From Lytechinus pictus (Eukaryota; Echinodermata; Echinoidea; Temnopleuroida; Toxopneustidae), in contig NC_087245.1 of the NCBI RefSeq assembly GCF_037042905.1, positions 26,350,501 through 26,414,500 of the forward strand: a stretch of 64,000 nt of DNA, given 5' to 3'. The translations under genes and the position numbers were made by a program. The notes under the pieces were generated by a model. It worked only from the letters and a program-made list of their open reading frames with translations. It made no database searches and was not told the origin of the DNA. This document shows positions 21,486 to 33,665 of the stretch, in pieces. How positions within the stretch are numbered: the stretch's first letter is position 1; the number at the start of each line of letters is the position of its first letter.

Positions 21486-24039
21486 CAGTGTTGTAGTGCC
21501 TTGATGCTCGGCCTTGGCCTTAAGGCGCCTTAATGCCTAGCTACTTTTTCAAAGCCTTGGCCTTGAGGATTTTGAGCCTTAAAATTTTAAGGCATTTTCA
21601 AGGCTTTTTCAAGGCATTTTGTATTTTGTACTTTCATTTGTTTTAAATAAGTAATTATAAATGTTTCAATTGTTTTTTTATATATATTTAATAATGGTCA
21701 CTTCTACCAATCACCAGTAACAGTAGCAGCAGCAGTAGTAAGTGTACTAGCAGTGTCATCAATTGTAATTGTCACCATTATCAAGAAATTCAAACAAAGA
21801 ATACATCAGTTATGAAAAATAGCATTATGTATTGGTAATGTGTTGTAATCATATGATGATAATGACAGTAAATAATAATGGTCATGATCAAGATAATAGT
21901 GCTTTGATGACAAGAATAATTTTAACATCTGACTGCAATTTTGACAACAATTTTCATACTTTAAACATAGCTAACTCTAAAGAACGATAACAAGGTTGAT
22001 TTCTATTCCATTAGGATTTTCCTTGTATTATTTTCTTTGGCCAACAAGAATGTTTTAAGTCTTAATGATATTCTGAAAAGATTTGGTAAACTTGAACGCA
22101 GTCTCCAATTTTGTCATATCCAAATGGGTTATGTCAATGGCATGATGAGCCAGAAACTTTGAGGGGCCAAGCATGGCATATATAGAGCAAAATTTCTGTC
22201 AAAAAAGAAGAAAGCGATTGAAGCGAGCGAGTGAACAAAATTTGTCCCCCTCTTTCTATAAGAAAAGCTAATTTTGCAATAGATTGTTTAAAAAATAATA
22301 TCACATTTACTCCATCTTTTCCTTTCCCTTCCCCCCCCCCCTTGTCTAAGTTTATTCTTGGTGGTGGGACTTCTTCTTCTCTCTATCTCTCTTCTAAATT
22401 TTATATTTGTTTTGGGTCAGATTGACAAAACAAAGGGGAAAAAATGTTTAATTCTTTTTAATCATATATCGTTCAACATTGAATCTCATTTCTCTACAGT
22501 TTCAAGGAAATAAGCAACGTATTTGTTTTTGTGTCAATATGGTTTCAAGAAATAATAATTAACAAAAAATAATTTAATAATTAATAATTATCAATATTAT
22601 CAATAAGTATTAATAATTAATGATTAATTAACTGTTTGATAAAAGTGGTTGTAAGCAGAAAAAAATATGAAAACTGACAAGAGTCCTAAAAATGACTCAT
22701 TTTCAGTTTAAGCATTTGAAAATTTTAGCTTGCGCTTTGTGCTCTCTTGCCCCCCCCCAAAAAAAAAAATCCCTGTAGGATTTTTTTTTCCAAATGAAAT
22801 ATGCCCTTTTTAAAAAAGAAATACCTTCTTTAATAATAAAACATAATACATTTTAGGTTCGAAAATCACAGATTTTGAATCGTACTTGCATCAATTATTG
22901 TTTAGTACAGTACTGCTAATGGTTACAAAAATGTATAGAATGTTGCTTTATGGTTGAAATATCACAAATATTTGGCTCGCTTCCTGCACTCGCATCAATT
23001 ATTGTACTCGTTCTCTTCTCGTTCACAAAAAAATGCTTAGAATGTCCAGTTTTCAGGTTGGAATATCACAAATTTTTGAGCTCGCGCTTTGCGCTCGCAT
23101 TATTTTTTATTGGTGAGTTATGTATCTTATTTAAAATGCAGTAATTAACTGCTTCCTTTACTGGTCAGTATATAAAAAAAATTAGCGAGCGCAAAGTTAT
23201 TTTTTAGTTAGATACACATCTTTTTCATGATTACAAAACCAGCTCAGAATAAAATAATTTCCATGTCTTATTACACGACATGTCAAGAAGTTTGAGCTGG
23301 TGATTCGCGCTGGCAACATCGCGCAAGGAAATTTCAACAATGATTAGCCCCATAATTGACCATAAATCAAGTTTTACAACATCAGAATTGATTTTTTTTT
23401 TCAAAACCGCTTGCTCGCTATGCTTGCTCGCTGAGAAGTAAAACCTAAAGCAAAATATCTATCTTATAATTAAAAATCACTTTAGAAAGCCTTTGCTCAA
23501 CTTAATTTCTATAAAACACACAATTACTTCACACAGTTCATAATCTCATTTTGAAAATGCATGTATCTGTTTGCACAAAAAAACTCATTTTGATAAATGG
23601 GTGCCTTTTTGGCGTTGACTCCATAATAATTTTCTGTTGCCCCTGTCCCATGGAGTGGAGAAAAACATACGTTGACAATGCCAGAATCATAATTATTGCA
23701 ATGTAAATCGCCTATAGAAAAATTATGGATTATGTGTACACAGGTAACTATATCATTATTTTAATATGTCTCTATCATGAAATTATTTTTGTTTTAAATG
23801 TACAAAGGTTAATTTTTTTTTCTCGCTCAGTCCCCTCGCTCACATACATTTTACCATGTGTGATGTCTGCCGCCTAATTGTTAGTTCATTGTTCTGTATA
23901 TCGTAAGTTTGAAATGCCTTGGCCTTGAGGTTTTCAGGCCTTGGCCTTGGGTTTCCATGCCTTGGCCTTTGGTATTGAAGCCTTGGCCTTGGGTATTAAA
24001 GCCTTGGCCTTGGAGGTTTGAGCCTTGACTACAACACTG
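21486..24039. mobile_element. hAT-like element in the left arm (2.55 kb)
   Basis: Ends CAGTGTTGTAGTGCCTTGA and TTGACTACAACACTG are inverted and match the short copy at 3355-3509. Subterminal GGCCTTGG words are reiterated at both ends, about six times near 23920-24025, as expected for transposase-binding repeats. No long ORF or transposase motif is visible, so it is non-autonomous. The interior holds GCGAGCGCAAAG-type words and a GCATGATGAGCC repeat. Confidence 0.75.
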
Positions 24040-24292
24040 AATAGCCGACTAATGCCATGGTTAACTTCGAACTGGTTAATTTCGAACTTCACGTTTAATT
24101 AGGTTTAGACAAATATTAGCTTATTTGCCATGGTTTAATATGTCTAGTCCGTATACAAAACCAGTCCTAGATCTAAAAAAAATTTATCTTAGTTCTAGTC
24201 TAGTCTCTATATCTAGACTCTGATCTACGCTGTATCAGCATGGAACCACTATAGTGTAACAAGGGGGGGGGGGGGGAGACTGTCCCTCTGAC

Positions 24293-24560
24293 GAGTCACA
24301 ACTGATTCAGGGGGCGTGCCCCCTTTGAGAAGCCAAATTAATAATTTGTAATGTAAAAATGCAATGAAAAAGACGTATGTCCCCTTTTTTGAACGTGAAG
24401 ATCTTTTCTTTTTTTTTTTGCTTGTCAATTTTTTTTTCAGCTAAGAAATCCATAATTTGGGGTGAAGACCCTTTTTTTTTGGGGGGGGGGGCTTGTCACA
24501 TTTTTTCGCGGACGAAATATCCTCTAAAAAATTTGCCCCCCTTTTGGAAAATCCTAGGTA
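24293..24560. mobile_element. C-run/T-run repeat of the GGATCCAGG hAT family
   Basis: Shares with 10617-10881 the order: GGGGGC, AATTTGTAA(C/T)GTAAA, C-run, a TTTTTTTTGCTTGTCAA segment, TTTTTCG(C/T)GGAC and a final AAAATCCT. It forms the inner part of the left arm of the inverted duplication; the inverse partial copy is at 24663-24790. Confidence 0.6.
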
Positions 24561-25257
24561 CACAGTGCGTGCATGGAACGTATTCTAACGTCAGGCACAA
24601 ATTAACGTCAGTGATCTTGATCCCTGTCTTCACCCAAAATTAAGGATATAGCTGAAAAAAATTTGACAAGAAAAAAAAAAAGATCTTCACGTTCAAAAGA
24701 GGGGACAAACGTCTTTTTTCGTTGCATTTTGACATTACAAATTATTAATTTGGCTTCTCAAGGGGGGGGGGGGCACGTCCCCTGGATCAGTTGTGACTCG
24801 TCAGGGGGGCAGTCTGCCCCCCCCCCCTTTGGTACACTAGTGGTTCCATGCTGATAGCGCGTAGATCAGAGTCTAGATCTAGAGACTAGACTAGAACTAT
24901 GAAATTTTTTTTAGATCTAGGACTGGTTCTGTATACGGACTAGACATATTAAACCATGGTAAATAAGCTAATATTGGTCCAAACCTAATCAACGTAAAGT
25001 TCGGAATTAACAAGTTCGAAGTTAACCATGGCATTAGTCGGCTATTCCTATTAGTATTAGGCATTAGACAGGTCCAGATTTGAGGTAAAGTTAATGCGCT
25101 AGACTAAGCTAGCCCTACCCAAGCACATGTCTTGCCATTAATGGCAGCTAGTTTGATAAGTGTTTAAGAATTGGATGTATATATAGATCTAAGCCTATAA
25201 GGCCTATGTAACTACTGTATGTAAGGGTACCGGTAATTTGACGATGCTAATTCAGCC

Positions 25258-25900
25258 AGTGGCGTAATGAGCCAGACGTGGCTCATGGGGCCCAAAATTT
25301 TCCCTCTTTTAAACATATAAATCATTATTATCTTAAAGTCCTATTCATAAAACAATATCACATTTCACCCCTTTCATTATCTCCATTTTATTTTTATTTT
25401 TTTTGGGGGGCGTGAAAATTTGGGGGTCCATGACCCCAAGCCTTCCATCTGTACGCCAATGTGTATAGCTCGTGTCCAAAATTCCTAATTTTAGCAAATA
25501 ATTTTAGCAAAAAGTATCTCTTGATTTGCTCCTCCTATTTCGAAGTGATAAAATTTGTTTTGCTTGTCAGAATTCGTGTAAAAAAAACACCACCCACCTC
25601 ACTCCCCTCAGCAGAGTGAGCACAACTTTGTTCTCTTGTAAGCGGCGCAATGAGCTAATAACTTTGAGGGTTCCAGATATGGCGTATCGGGCAAAATCTA
25701 TAAAAGATGCGAGCGATCGAGTGAGTGAGCTAAAATTTTGATATTTTTATTACAAAAATCTATTTTATGATAATTTTTGACATAATTCAGAAAATTATAT
25801 ATATTTTTACCCTTCTTTCTATCCTTTTTTTTTCGTGGTCATGAATTTTTTTTTTTTTTTGGGGGGGCCGCCCCAAGCTCCCCCATTTGTACGCCACTGC
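25258..25900. repeat. Two copies of the GGCGTAATGAGCC repeat
   Basis: Copy one runs from GTGGCGTAATGAGCC (25259) to CTGTACGCCAATG (about 25460); copy two from GCGGCGCAATGAGC (25642) to TTGTACGCCACTG (about 25899). Each has inverted GGCGTA/TACGCC ends and a G-run near the right side. Probably small non-autonomous transposons. Confidence 0.6.
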
Positions 25901-27034
25901 CTCTTATTTCAACATTCAAAGATTAATGAAATAATGTCCCTTAAAGAACAATTCAGAGATTTTCAGCGTTCCCCTCCTTTGTTTTAATTGAAATCCTGGA
26001 TCTAACCATGGACCTACTAGAGTAGGTCCATGATCTAACCTTGCCAGAGACGCGGAATGATGCATTACTGACACACGACAAGTGGTCGCACGTTTTAGCT
26101 TCTGAATATTATTGACAACACTTCAACCCTGTTGATATAAGCAATCATAATCCAAAATATTAATGAGAAAAGTCATAGAGTTACCATGGAGCTAGACGAC
26201 ACAGTGTTTTGCCCAGATTTCCAACATGACCTTGATTCCGTCAAACTTCTTTCTAAAATATAGCCTAATTTCCAAGATTATTTCAACCTTCAATTAAATA
26301 TTTGACCCTACACTCTTGCTATAAGAGACAATTTGATCATTATAAAACTCATGTTATGAATAATATTAATGTTTTTGATGTTCTGATTTTAATGTCTGTG
26401 ATTACCTTTTCACAACTTCAAAGAAAACAAATGCACAACTTTTTACAACTTCATTTATTATATTATTTTGATGTCAATTTTTCTTTCGATAAGAATGACT
26501 TCATTTCGTGTCAATGATTTGCCAAAGAGAATTGTCAATAATAACCCAAATCAGGGTTAATAAACCCTGGTTATGAACCATGAATAGCTATACCATTCAT
26601 GGCTTATATAATATATATATTTCGCAGGGGGCGCGGGCGGTTTTAAAAATGAATGTGACGGGATAGGCTGAGCCAATTTTTTTAAGGGGGGGGGGGGGTG
26701 ACCAAGCAGAAATCACAATCATTCGGTCATTTTTATTTTTTGTGCACGTTTATTGAAGAAAAAAAAAGTGAAGGGTGTTGAGCCCCCATCCCTCTCCTCA
26801 GTTCTGCGGCCACTGAATTTCGTGGCATGGTGGGGAAAACTTCGTAGAAAGGGGGAAATTTGTTTAATCCATTCAGGTTTTTAGCCGATGACATCACAAC
26901 CCCATTTGAAGGTCATAAACATTCAGGATCCTCATATAGAATGACGCATTCCGCCCAAATTAATTCTGTACTGATTATTATTTTTTAGAATCTGACTCAT
27001 TACTCTCTCCAACAGGGCAGGCCAGTACTTCGTT
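25901..27034. other. Intergenic, nothing recognised
   Basis: AT-rich with a short palindrome CATGGACCTACTAG/TAGTAGGTCCATG near 26010-26030 and a G-run at 26688. No supported gene. Confidence 0.55.
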
Positions 27035-27184
27035 CTGGGGCCCGTTGCAGAAAGAGTTGTGTTAAACGCAAGTTAAAAAATCAATCGCAAGTCCCAAATG
27101 CGCGCTGTTGATTGGTTGGAAATCAAGTTACGCATGATTTTTAGAGTTGCGATTGATCGCAACTCTTTCTGCAGCGGGCCCCAG
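27035..27184. mobile_element. CTGGGGCCCGTTGCAGAAAG palindromic MITE
   Basis: Inverted ends CTGGGGCCCGTTGCAGAAAG and CTTTCTGCAGCGGGCCCCAG; the inner GTTGCGATTGATCGCAAC is itself palindromic. Second copy of the family at 4296-4440. Confidence 0.8.
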
Positions 27185-27234
27185 ATGAGATAGGCGTATT
27201 TTGAACCACATCTTGATCATAATGATAACCATCA

Positions 27235-27876
27235 GGGGAGCGTTTCATCAACATTTTTGTCCGACAAGTTGTCTGGGGAGTGTTTCATCAAGATTTTCAT
27301 CCGACAAGTTGTCAGATCTGACATCTTTCTCTGATGTTGATTGGCTGAGAGGTACTGTTACTATGGTAACTGTCGGATAAAATGGGACTTGTCGGATAAA
27401 ACGTCCGACAAGTCCTTTCATGAAACGCTCCCCAGATCTGACATCTTTCCTTGATTCTGATTGGCCGAGAGCCACTGTTACTATGGTAACTGTCGGATAA
27501 AACCGGGGGGCGTTTCATGAAAGGACTTGTCGGACGTTTTATCCGACAAGTCCCATTTTATCCGACAGTTACCATAGTAACAGTACCTCTCAGCCAATCA
27601 ACATCAGAGAAAGATGTCAGATCTGACAACTTGTCGGATGAAAATGTTGATGAAACACTCCCCAGGACTTGTCGGATAAAACGTCTGACAAGTCCTTCAT
27701 GAAACACTCCCCAGGAGTGGATACCCGCGGAGCGTTTCATGAAGGGACTTTGTCCGACAAGTTCTGTTTTATCCGACAATTACCATAGTAACAGTACCTC
27801 TCAGCCAATCAGAATCAAGGAAAGATGTCAGATCTGACAACTTGTCGGACAAAAATGTTGATGAAACGCTCCCCAG
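27235..27876. repeat. Compound palindrome of CGTTTCATGAAAGG units
   Basis: Repeats GAGCGTTTCATGAA..ACTTGTCGGA..TTTTATCCGACAAG, TACTATGGTAAC and AGATCTGACATCTTT in both orientations. Two long stretches (about 27278-27506 and 27507-27665) are near-exact inverse copies, and a third diverged unit fills 27720-27876. The best reading is one MITE family inserted repeatedly into itself. Confidence 0.8.
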
Positions 27877-28149
27877 GGCTCCGTCTTACAAAGAATTGCG
27901 ATTGATCCGATCAACCCATAGAGACATCTCTATGGATCAACCACAACTCCCCACAACTATGGATGGCCAGCAACGTCTACATCTAAAATGCAGATTTGTT
28001 CAAAATAATTTCTAGATATGATGTATATTCAAAATTCATTTTTCTCTTGAAGATTCAGTGTGATTCTTTTTGTTTACTAAGAAGACAAAATGGTATGGAT
28101 TGAGTTGAGATTGATTGGATCAATCGTCACTCTTTGTAAGACGGGGCCC
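27876..28149. mobile_element. GGGCTCCGTCTTACAAAGA palindromic MITE
   Basis: Left GGGCTCCGTCTTACAAAGA and right TCTTTGTAAGACGGGGCCC are inverted; adjacent inner GATTGATCCGATC and GATTGGATCAATC pair too. It abuts the previous compound palindrome directly. Confidence 0.75.
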
Positions 28150-29812
28150 ATGCAGCGCTGTACTTTGGATCGATCACTGGCGTACATCTTAGGGCAATGA
28201 CCGCCCCACACCTACCTCAAAATATCTACCACTAAAAAAAGGAGAAAGAAGGGGGGAAAAGGAAAGGTATAATATTGTTTTCTGAAAACTATGGCAATGT
28301 CTATCATGAAATTAGTTTTTCTTGTAGTGCTCAATTGGGGGTAAGCTGCCTATGAACCGAGAACATCACACTTTCAAGCAATTATATTGTCAAAGAAAAC
28401 TTTTGGATTGTTGGAGAATATCGACAAAACGACAAATCTCGGTCATTAATGAATGACTCTGATTGAGAGAAGCATCTACGTGTGTGGTAGTACTATTGAG
28501 GAGCAGTTTCTCTCGCCCATCGCGCGAAGCGCGAATGCGCTCACGTCATCAATTCTGAAACCGTTTAAGGCAAATATGACTGTTTCTTGAAAGATATTGG
28601 TGTTGACCTTAAGAAAAAAAGACTAGTTAATGGGAAAAAGAAACATGCCAGAAATTATCAGGCCACGGTGCATCTAATTACGAGCGAGTAACCCAAGTGA
28701 GGAAAATAAGCTTTTTTTTTTCATGATGGAGTTTTCCCTCACTGACTTTTTAGCATAAGTGGATAGGCCTACGTTATGGAACCTATCATAAAACTTGAGT
28801 TCATCTGTACATGATCAAGTACAATGAATGAATCTGAAAAATCACCCGGCACCAGGATATTTTGATTGGAGGGAATGGAGGGGGGGGGGGGGCGTGAAAC
28901 GACCTATAAAACTGACGCCTTAATTATGATTATGGGGATAGTTACACAGCTCAGACCTCAATTTTTTACATTCTCCTTTCTTCCCTTCCCTCTCTTTCTT
29001 TGCTCCTCCCTTTTCTTTTCTTTACACTTTTCAACCTATCCCTGCCCCTCCTGTGGTTTCGCCCCTGAATACTTGCAGACTTGTACTGAGCAGTCCCAAC
29101 TGACATCAAGTCTAATAAGGTCATGCCCCCAATGTCATTACCACCTCGCTGACTCGCACCGAAACTCCATGTTCGGATGCAAACCAATGGCATAAATCCA
29201 TCATTGTGGAGCAGCAAAATGTAAATTCCTGCTGACGTTTCATTCTGCAAACACTAAATATGCTGCAGGTGTCATTATAGGGGAGGGTGGGGGTGGTTCT
29301 GGCAAAATAATTTAAAGGGAGCTTTGAGGACCACTCTTATAAAATCTCTCTCTTTTGAGGCAACTTCTTGCACGCATTCTTTTGGGGACTATTCTTGAAT
29401 CGCGGTAACCCCCAACAGGGGATCTTTAAAAGAAAATCACTTCATCAGGCCATAATTTAGTTGTTTCTTTCCGTTTTGCACTTGCAGGGGCATGGGCGGA
29501 AATCTGTCCCCAAGGGTAGGGGGACCAGGGGCTGGGAAATTTGACTTGCTATTTTTGGTAGGGGGACGCGTCCAGGGGAGTAATTCATCCTAATAAATAC
29601 TATTTTTTTCTAAATAACATACATGAATCAGAGAATTGCCTAACTCCCACTTACTATGCGTCGATGGTCTCTCGTATCCCGCAAAAGACGGATGTTACAG
29701 TGCTAATAATTTATTATAATACTAAAAAAGTCTGCTGTGCAAACCCTTAACTGGAGTTAAGGGTCTGAATGTGCAGCCTACTAATGCTTTGTGTACTGAA
29801 GGCCCCAAAAGC
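28150..29812. other. Intergenic, nothing recognised
   Basis: Contains a GCGCGAAGCGCG palindrome (28518-28530), a G-run at 28880 and a pyrimidine-rich stretch at 28970-29035. No gene supported. Confidence 0.55.
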
Positions 29813-29828
29813 AAGTTTTGATCGCCTT

Positions 29829-30109
29829 CCTATGAATAGTTGTTTGGAAACCACTTCATATAATCATAGCTTGTATATTTTGCTTTGTCTACTTTATTTA
29901 CCAAACACATTGCCACATTCCTTTTTTTTTTGGGGGGGGGGGGGGTGGTGGGGGAGGATAAGTGGGTAGGTTTTTTTTTTTTATTATTATTATGGTTGTT
30001 ATTTTTTTGTGTAACTAAATTGTGTTTATGTGATTTGCAATCACCTATTAATCATTTGTAAATTTTGTGATTTATTTCAATTTGAATAATAAAAACAGAA
30101 TTATAAAAA
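29829..30109 (+). mobile_element. Retroposed insertion with 16-bp target duplication
   Basis: AAGTTTTGATCGCCTT occurs at 29813-29828 and again at 30110-30125. The sequence between ends with AATAAA (30088-30093), 11 bases, then an A-run. Poly(A) signal, A-tail and long target duplication are the marks of L1-type retroposition of an mRNA 3' end or a non-LTR element. The source is unknown; the body holds a T-run/G-run and no ORF. Confidence 0.75.
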
Positions 30110-30125
30110 AAGTTTTGATCGCCTT

Positions 30126-31595
30126 TGCATAGAGACCCACTTGTTGATCAAAGTTTCAATCGGGGTCTGTGCCTGCAGACTACTTATATACATCAGTAGT
30201 AGCCCAATCATTCCGGGAATCATCGTATATAGTAAATATATTTTAAATGTTTATTATTTTCAGCTACCACAGACGTCAGCTAGTGTATATGTCTTACAAA
30301 TTGCAGTCATAAATGTAAAGGTACATCAATGAGATGTGGAAAATCTCTATATATATTCTTTAATTAATCAAGTAACTTATTTATTTACTTTTATACAAAA
30401 CTTCGTATATACTGTCTAGTATTAAAAAAGTAATACATACGTCGTACGAATAATATACACCTGTTAACCCCCCCCCCCCCCCCCTCTACTAACATTCAGA
30501 TCATGTTGGAGGGAAGTGAATATCATCGGGGAAACAGCAAATTTGCATATTTAGCATGTTTCCTTGTCCTGTATTATCATTATCTATCAAACTTCAGGAA
30601 ATATCTTATTGCTGATATTGTCATAACCCAATGGATATGGCTTTAACGTTATTATGTTACCGGCTGCAGACATGCCGAAATTCTTTTCACCCATTCGGAT
30701 TTGATACTTGACCTTTATGTCTGCATATACTTCACTGCATGTTTGGGGGAGGGGTTGGAGAGGTCGGGTGAGGTTTGGTGAAATCTGTAACGTTGCCGAT
30801 GGGGGGGGGGGGGGGCATTTCGATCATTTTTCATGAAGCTGATCAGCACTAAGCAAACAGTCATTCTCTGTCAGTTGCCATGGTAACAATCAGAGACAAG
30901 TTTTGCTAAGCCAATTAAAACCAATGATTTCATATTGTCAGAGGTGACTAATTTCAAGAAACGGTCCCTGGCAAGCAATTCGATCTATACCCGTTATTTT
31001 GCTTTAAAAGTCCAATATGTACTCCTTGTCCTTTAACAGGTTTGGGGTCAGGGGAAGAGGGGGGGGGGGTAGAAACTAGAGTGACTAAGAACTCCTTATT
31101 GTTACCTTTTTTTACGTTTTAAGAACATTTGAGTAAATCATCCCACTTTCTGTGCCCCCGTTATTTATGAAATCCTGGATCTACCCCTGCCATCTGCATC
31201 ATCGTCTGCGCCGATATATCCCCAGAGAGAGATTCATTTTTTTAGTCAAAGGAAACTTTTGTCTTGTTGGTTTTCTCACTCCACCTACGCACTCCGTCTA
31301 TACTCTCACTCCTCTCAGTTTGCAAAATATTATTGTCTGTTGAGATTTTCAAAATTCTCAGAGTAACAACAGATCACTGGGAAAATTGTTGTTATATCTG
31401 AAATGGGATGTGACTTTGTCTGAATTGCTACGTCAGATAGTAATCTGTTGTGTGGTTTGGAAGACGTCTTCTTGAAAGGAAACAACCAACATTCTCGATC
31501 AACAAGGTAGGTTAAAATTGTTGATTATAATATTCAAGTTGGAATTTAATTTATTAATTTGTTTTTATGCAGTGATATCGAGTATGTACGGTTTA
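30126..31595. other. Intergenic; C- and G-runs
   Basis: A C-run at 30469-30484, G-runs at 30800 and 31060, and an inverted TGATCAGCACTAAGC/GCTAAG pair near 30838-30910. No gene supported. Confidence 0.5.
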
Positions 31596-31990
31596 TTTCC
31601 GATTCGTCTTATGTCAATTCGCCCAATTGCCAACTAGTCTACTATCGTTTGGTCAACCATCAGTTCGTCCACTATCCACATGGTCAAATTGCCAATTCGT
31701 CCACTCACCATTTCGTCTAATAACCAGTTGGTCCAATAGCCATTTAGTCCATATACCATTTGGTTTAATTGGACTGAGTGTTAATTGTGCAAAGTGAATG
31801 AAAATGAAATGGATATTAGACCAACTGTTTACGAGACGAAATGGTGATTAGACGAAGTGATGATTGGACCAAATGGATTGGACCAAATGATTGTTAGACG
31901 ACCGAAATGTTGCCGGACGGAATTGCATTAGACTAAATTAAAGTAGACCATGTTGTGAGTGGACGAGTTGGCAGTATAGACGAATATTTT
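31596..31990. repeat. TTGGTC/TTCGTC periodic repeat, inverted halves
   Basis: 31600-31770 is a degenerate array of about 17-18-bp units built on CCATTT(C/G)GTC(T/C)AATA; 31800-31985 carries the complementary units (GACGAAATGGTGATTAGACG and the like). Together they form a long imperfect hairpin of reiterated short words. Confidence 0.75.
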
Positions 31991-32183
31991 ATTGGCAGTT
32001 TACCGTCATGACCGTATTGACTAGATTTTTCTCTTCTTGTCATTATTTTGGCCGTCTTTTTGATCCCTTTAATATGCCGTCCGAGACACTGAACCTTTCT
32101 TTATAACGTGTTTAAGAAAAATTTTGCGTATAAGAGTTTGCAGATATTATTATTACGGCCATCAGTTCCAATCAGTTATTCCC

Positions 32184-32432
32184 GCACACAATATATGCTC
32201 TTTCTCCACTCGATGGGGAGTGTTCCTGCCAGTCGTCGTTGGGCGCACATAAAGCTACAATGACGTTCACATTCTACCGGATAGGTATACTTTGGGTATA
32301 TGATAGCAGAGTGTGCATGCATGCTTATCGCCTTGCCAAAGGACGCTAGACCGCGATGAGATTCGAACACACGACCCTCTGATTACAAGGCGAGAGTCAT
32401 AACCACTGGCACTACACCACAGCTTCTCCAAA
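32184..32432 (-). mobile_element. tRNA-derived SINE
   Basis: Read on the minus strand: GTGGTGTAGTGCCAGTGGTT (A-box region), an anticodon-like CTTGTAATC, and GTGTTCGAATCTC (B box), then a body starting CCTTTGGCAAGGCGATAAGC. The tRNA part has no acceptor-stem pairing and is fused to the body, so it is a SINE head rather than a tRNA gene. It shares the CCTTTGG(C/T)AAGGC junction with 59770-59975. Confidence 0.75.
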
Positions 32433-33665
32433 CTTTTTTTTCATAATAAAAGCTCTCCTTCCCGAAACCCCACCCCCTCCCTCTCCCTACTTTCAACAAT
32501 ATCCTACATCTATTTCCTTTAAATTTCATTTTTTTTTTTTTGGGGGGGGGGGGTTGTCGAGATGTATAGATTCGTTAATGTGGGTATAGAATAATTATGA
32601 ATAACTTTCCCCAACAAATTATACATGTACCAAGGTGGGTACATTATTTTATTGCACTCTAAACATGCTAAATCAAGGGTTTGAATGTTTTTGTTTTTGT
32701 CACATCGTTGTCGATATTACCAAATTTTCATTTGTGATACCCCTTTTCAATGTGGCGGGGGTGAAAGATTTCAAGTTTAATTCAATAAAAAAAAAATCGA
32801 TGCGATACATGATAATACCGCCATGCAGTGATTGATTAAAATGCTACCTTTTAAATCGATGATAAACCACCTTTATTTCTAAGGAGGTCAGAGTTTGGTA
32901 TAGATTATGATAAATCTAAATACAATGACAAGTGATGAAAGATATCATTGACTTTAAAGATACCAAATACAGTTAAACAAGCACTTAACACATCTTGGTT
33001 TTGACAGCGAAGCTAGTGAGGGAGGGGGGGGGGGATTTGGTCTGCATGAGGGGGTAGTAGGACCGTCCCCCTATTACTCTTTACTGATATTAAAAACAAG
33101 GATCGACCCGACGTTTTTAAACCTTAAAATGAATAACAAAACCTGAATTAAGCTCCATGTTGCTTTGCTCGATCCCCAATGTATATGTTTCAAACAGTTT
33201 ATGTATACCCCCTTCCTTTATAGGCTTAAGGCTCAAGATTCTGCGTTCGGCCTGTGGGATTGAAAGGGGATGGAAATAACTTCGATCTTTGATCAATGTG
33301 CTCAAAACCTGATGTAAAATATGTGGCTTATTTTTCACAAAAGATTTATTATGCAGGTACAGAGTGGGGTTTATGCAAATCACGTAGTCGATGATGTCAC
33401 GCGCCCACTTTTTCTTTTATATTTCATAACGTGCCATGTTAAATCGTTCAATATAATAGCTTCGGTGCATTATAATTATCATTGTTTTTAAAGGTCACTT
33501 CTTCCCTATTTAACATCCACTGGTATTGGTAAAGGTTTCAGCGTTCTACTTGCTTTGATTGTTCTCTATTAATGTCATTCAAATGAGTTTATTGTTGAGA
33601 TGCACTTGACTTTCAAAGAGCCAATGAATTACATGTATGTACAACATAGCATACACGCGGGTGTG
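32433..33665. other. Intergenic, nothing recognised
   Basis: T-run/G-run at 32528-32552 and G-run at 33021; no gene supported. Confidence 0.5.

Larger units (their letters stand above)
21276..25253. repeat. Large inverted duplication, ~600-bp arms
   Basis: Left arm 21276-21485 plus 24040-24440 is the reverse complement of right arm 24663-25253, at high but imperfect identity. Outer ends GAATTAGCATCGTCAAATTA and TAATTTGACGATGCTAATTC. The left arm is split by a 2,554-bp element (21486-24039). The centre (24441-24662) is unpaired T- and G-rich sequence. No flanking target duplication is evident. Confidence 0.85.

Noticed and set aside
27248..27779. Several overlapping frames with repeated SEKDVRSDNLSDEN-like peptides
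   Set aside because: They are the palindromic repeat translated on both strands, not a protein repeat.
27035..28149. CRISPR-like array
   Set aside because: Repeats are palindromic and in both orientations, with no constant-length unique spacers, in a eukaryotic genome.
32340..32432. Possible tRNA-Thr gene on the minus strand
   Set aside because: Anticodon-like TGT and a B box are present, but stems do not close and a SINE body follows.
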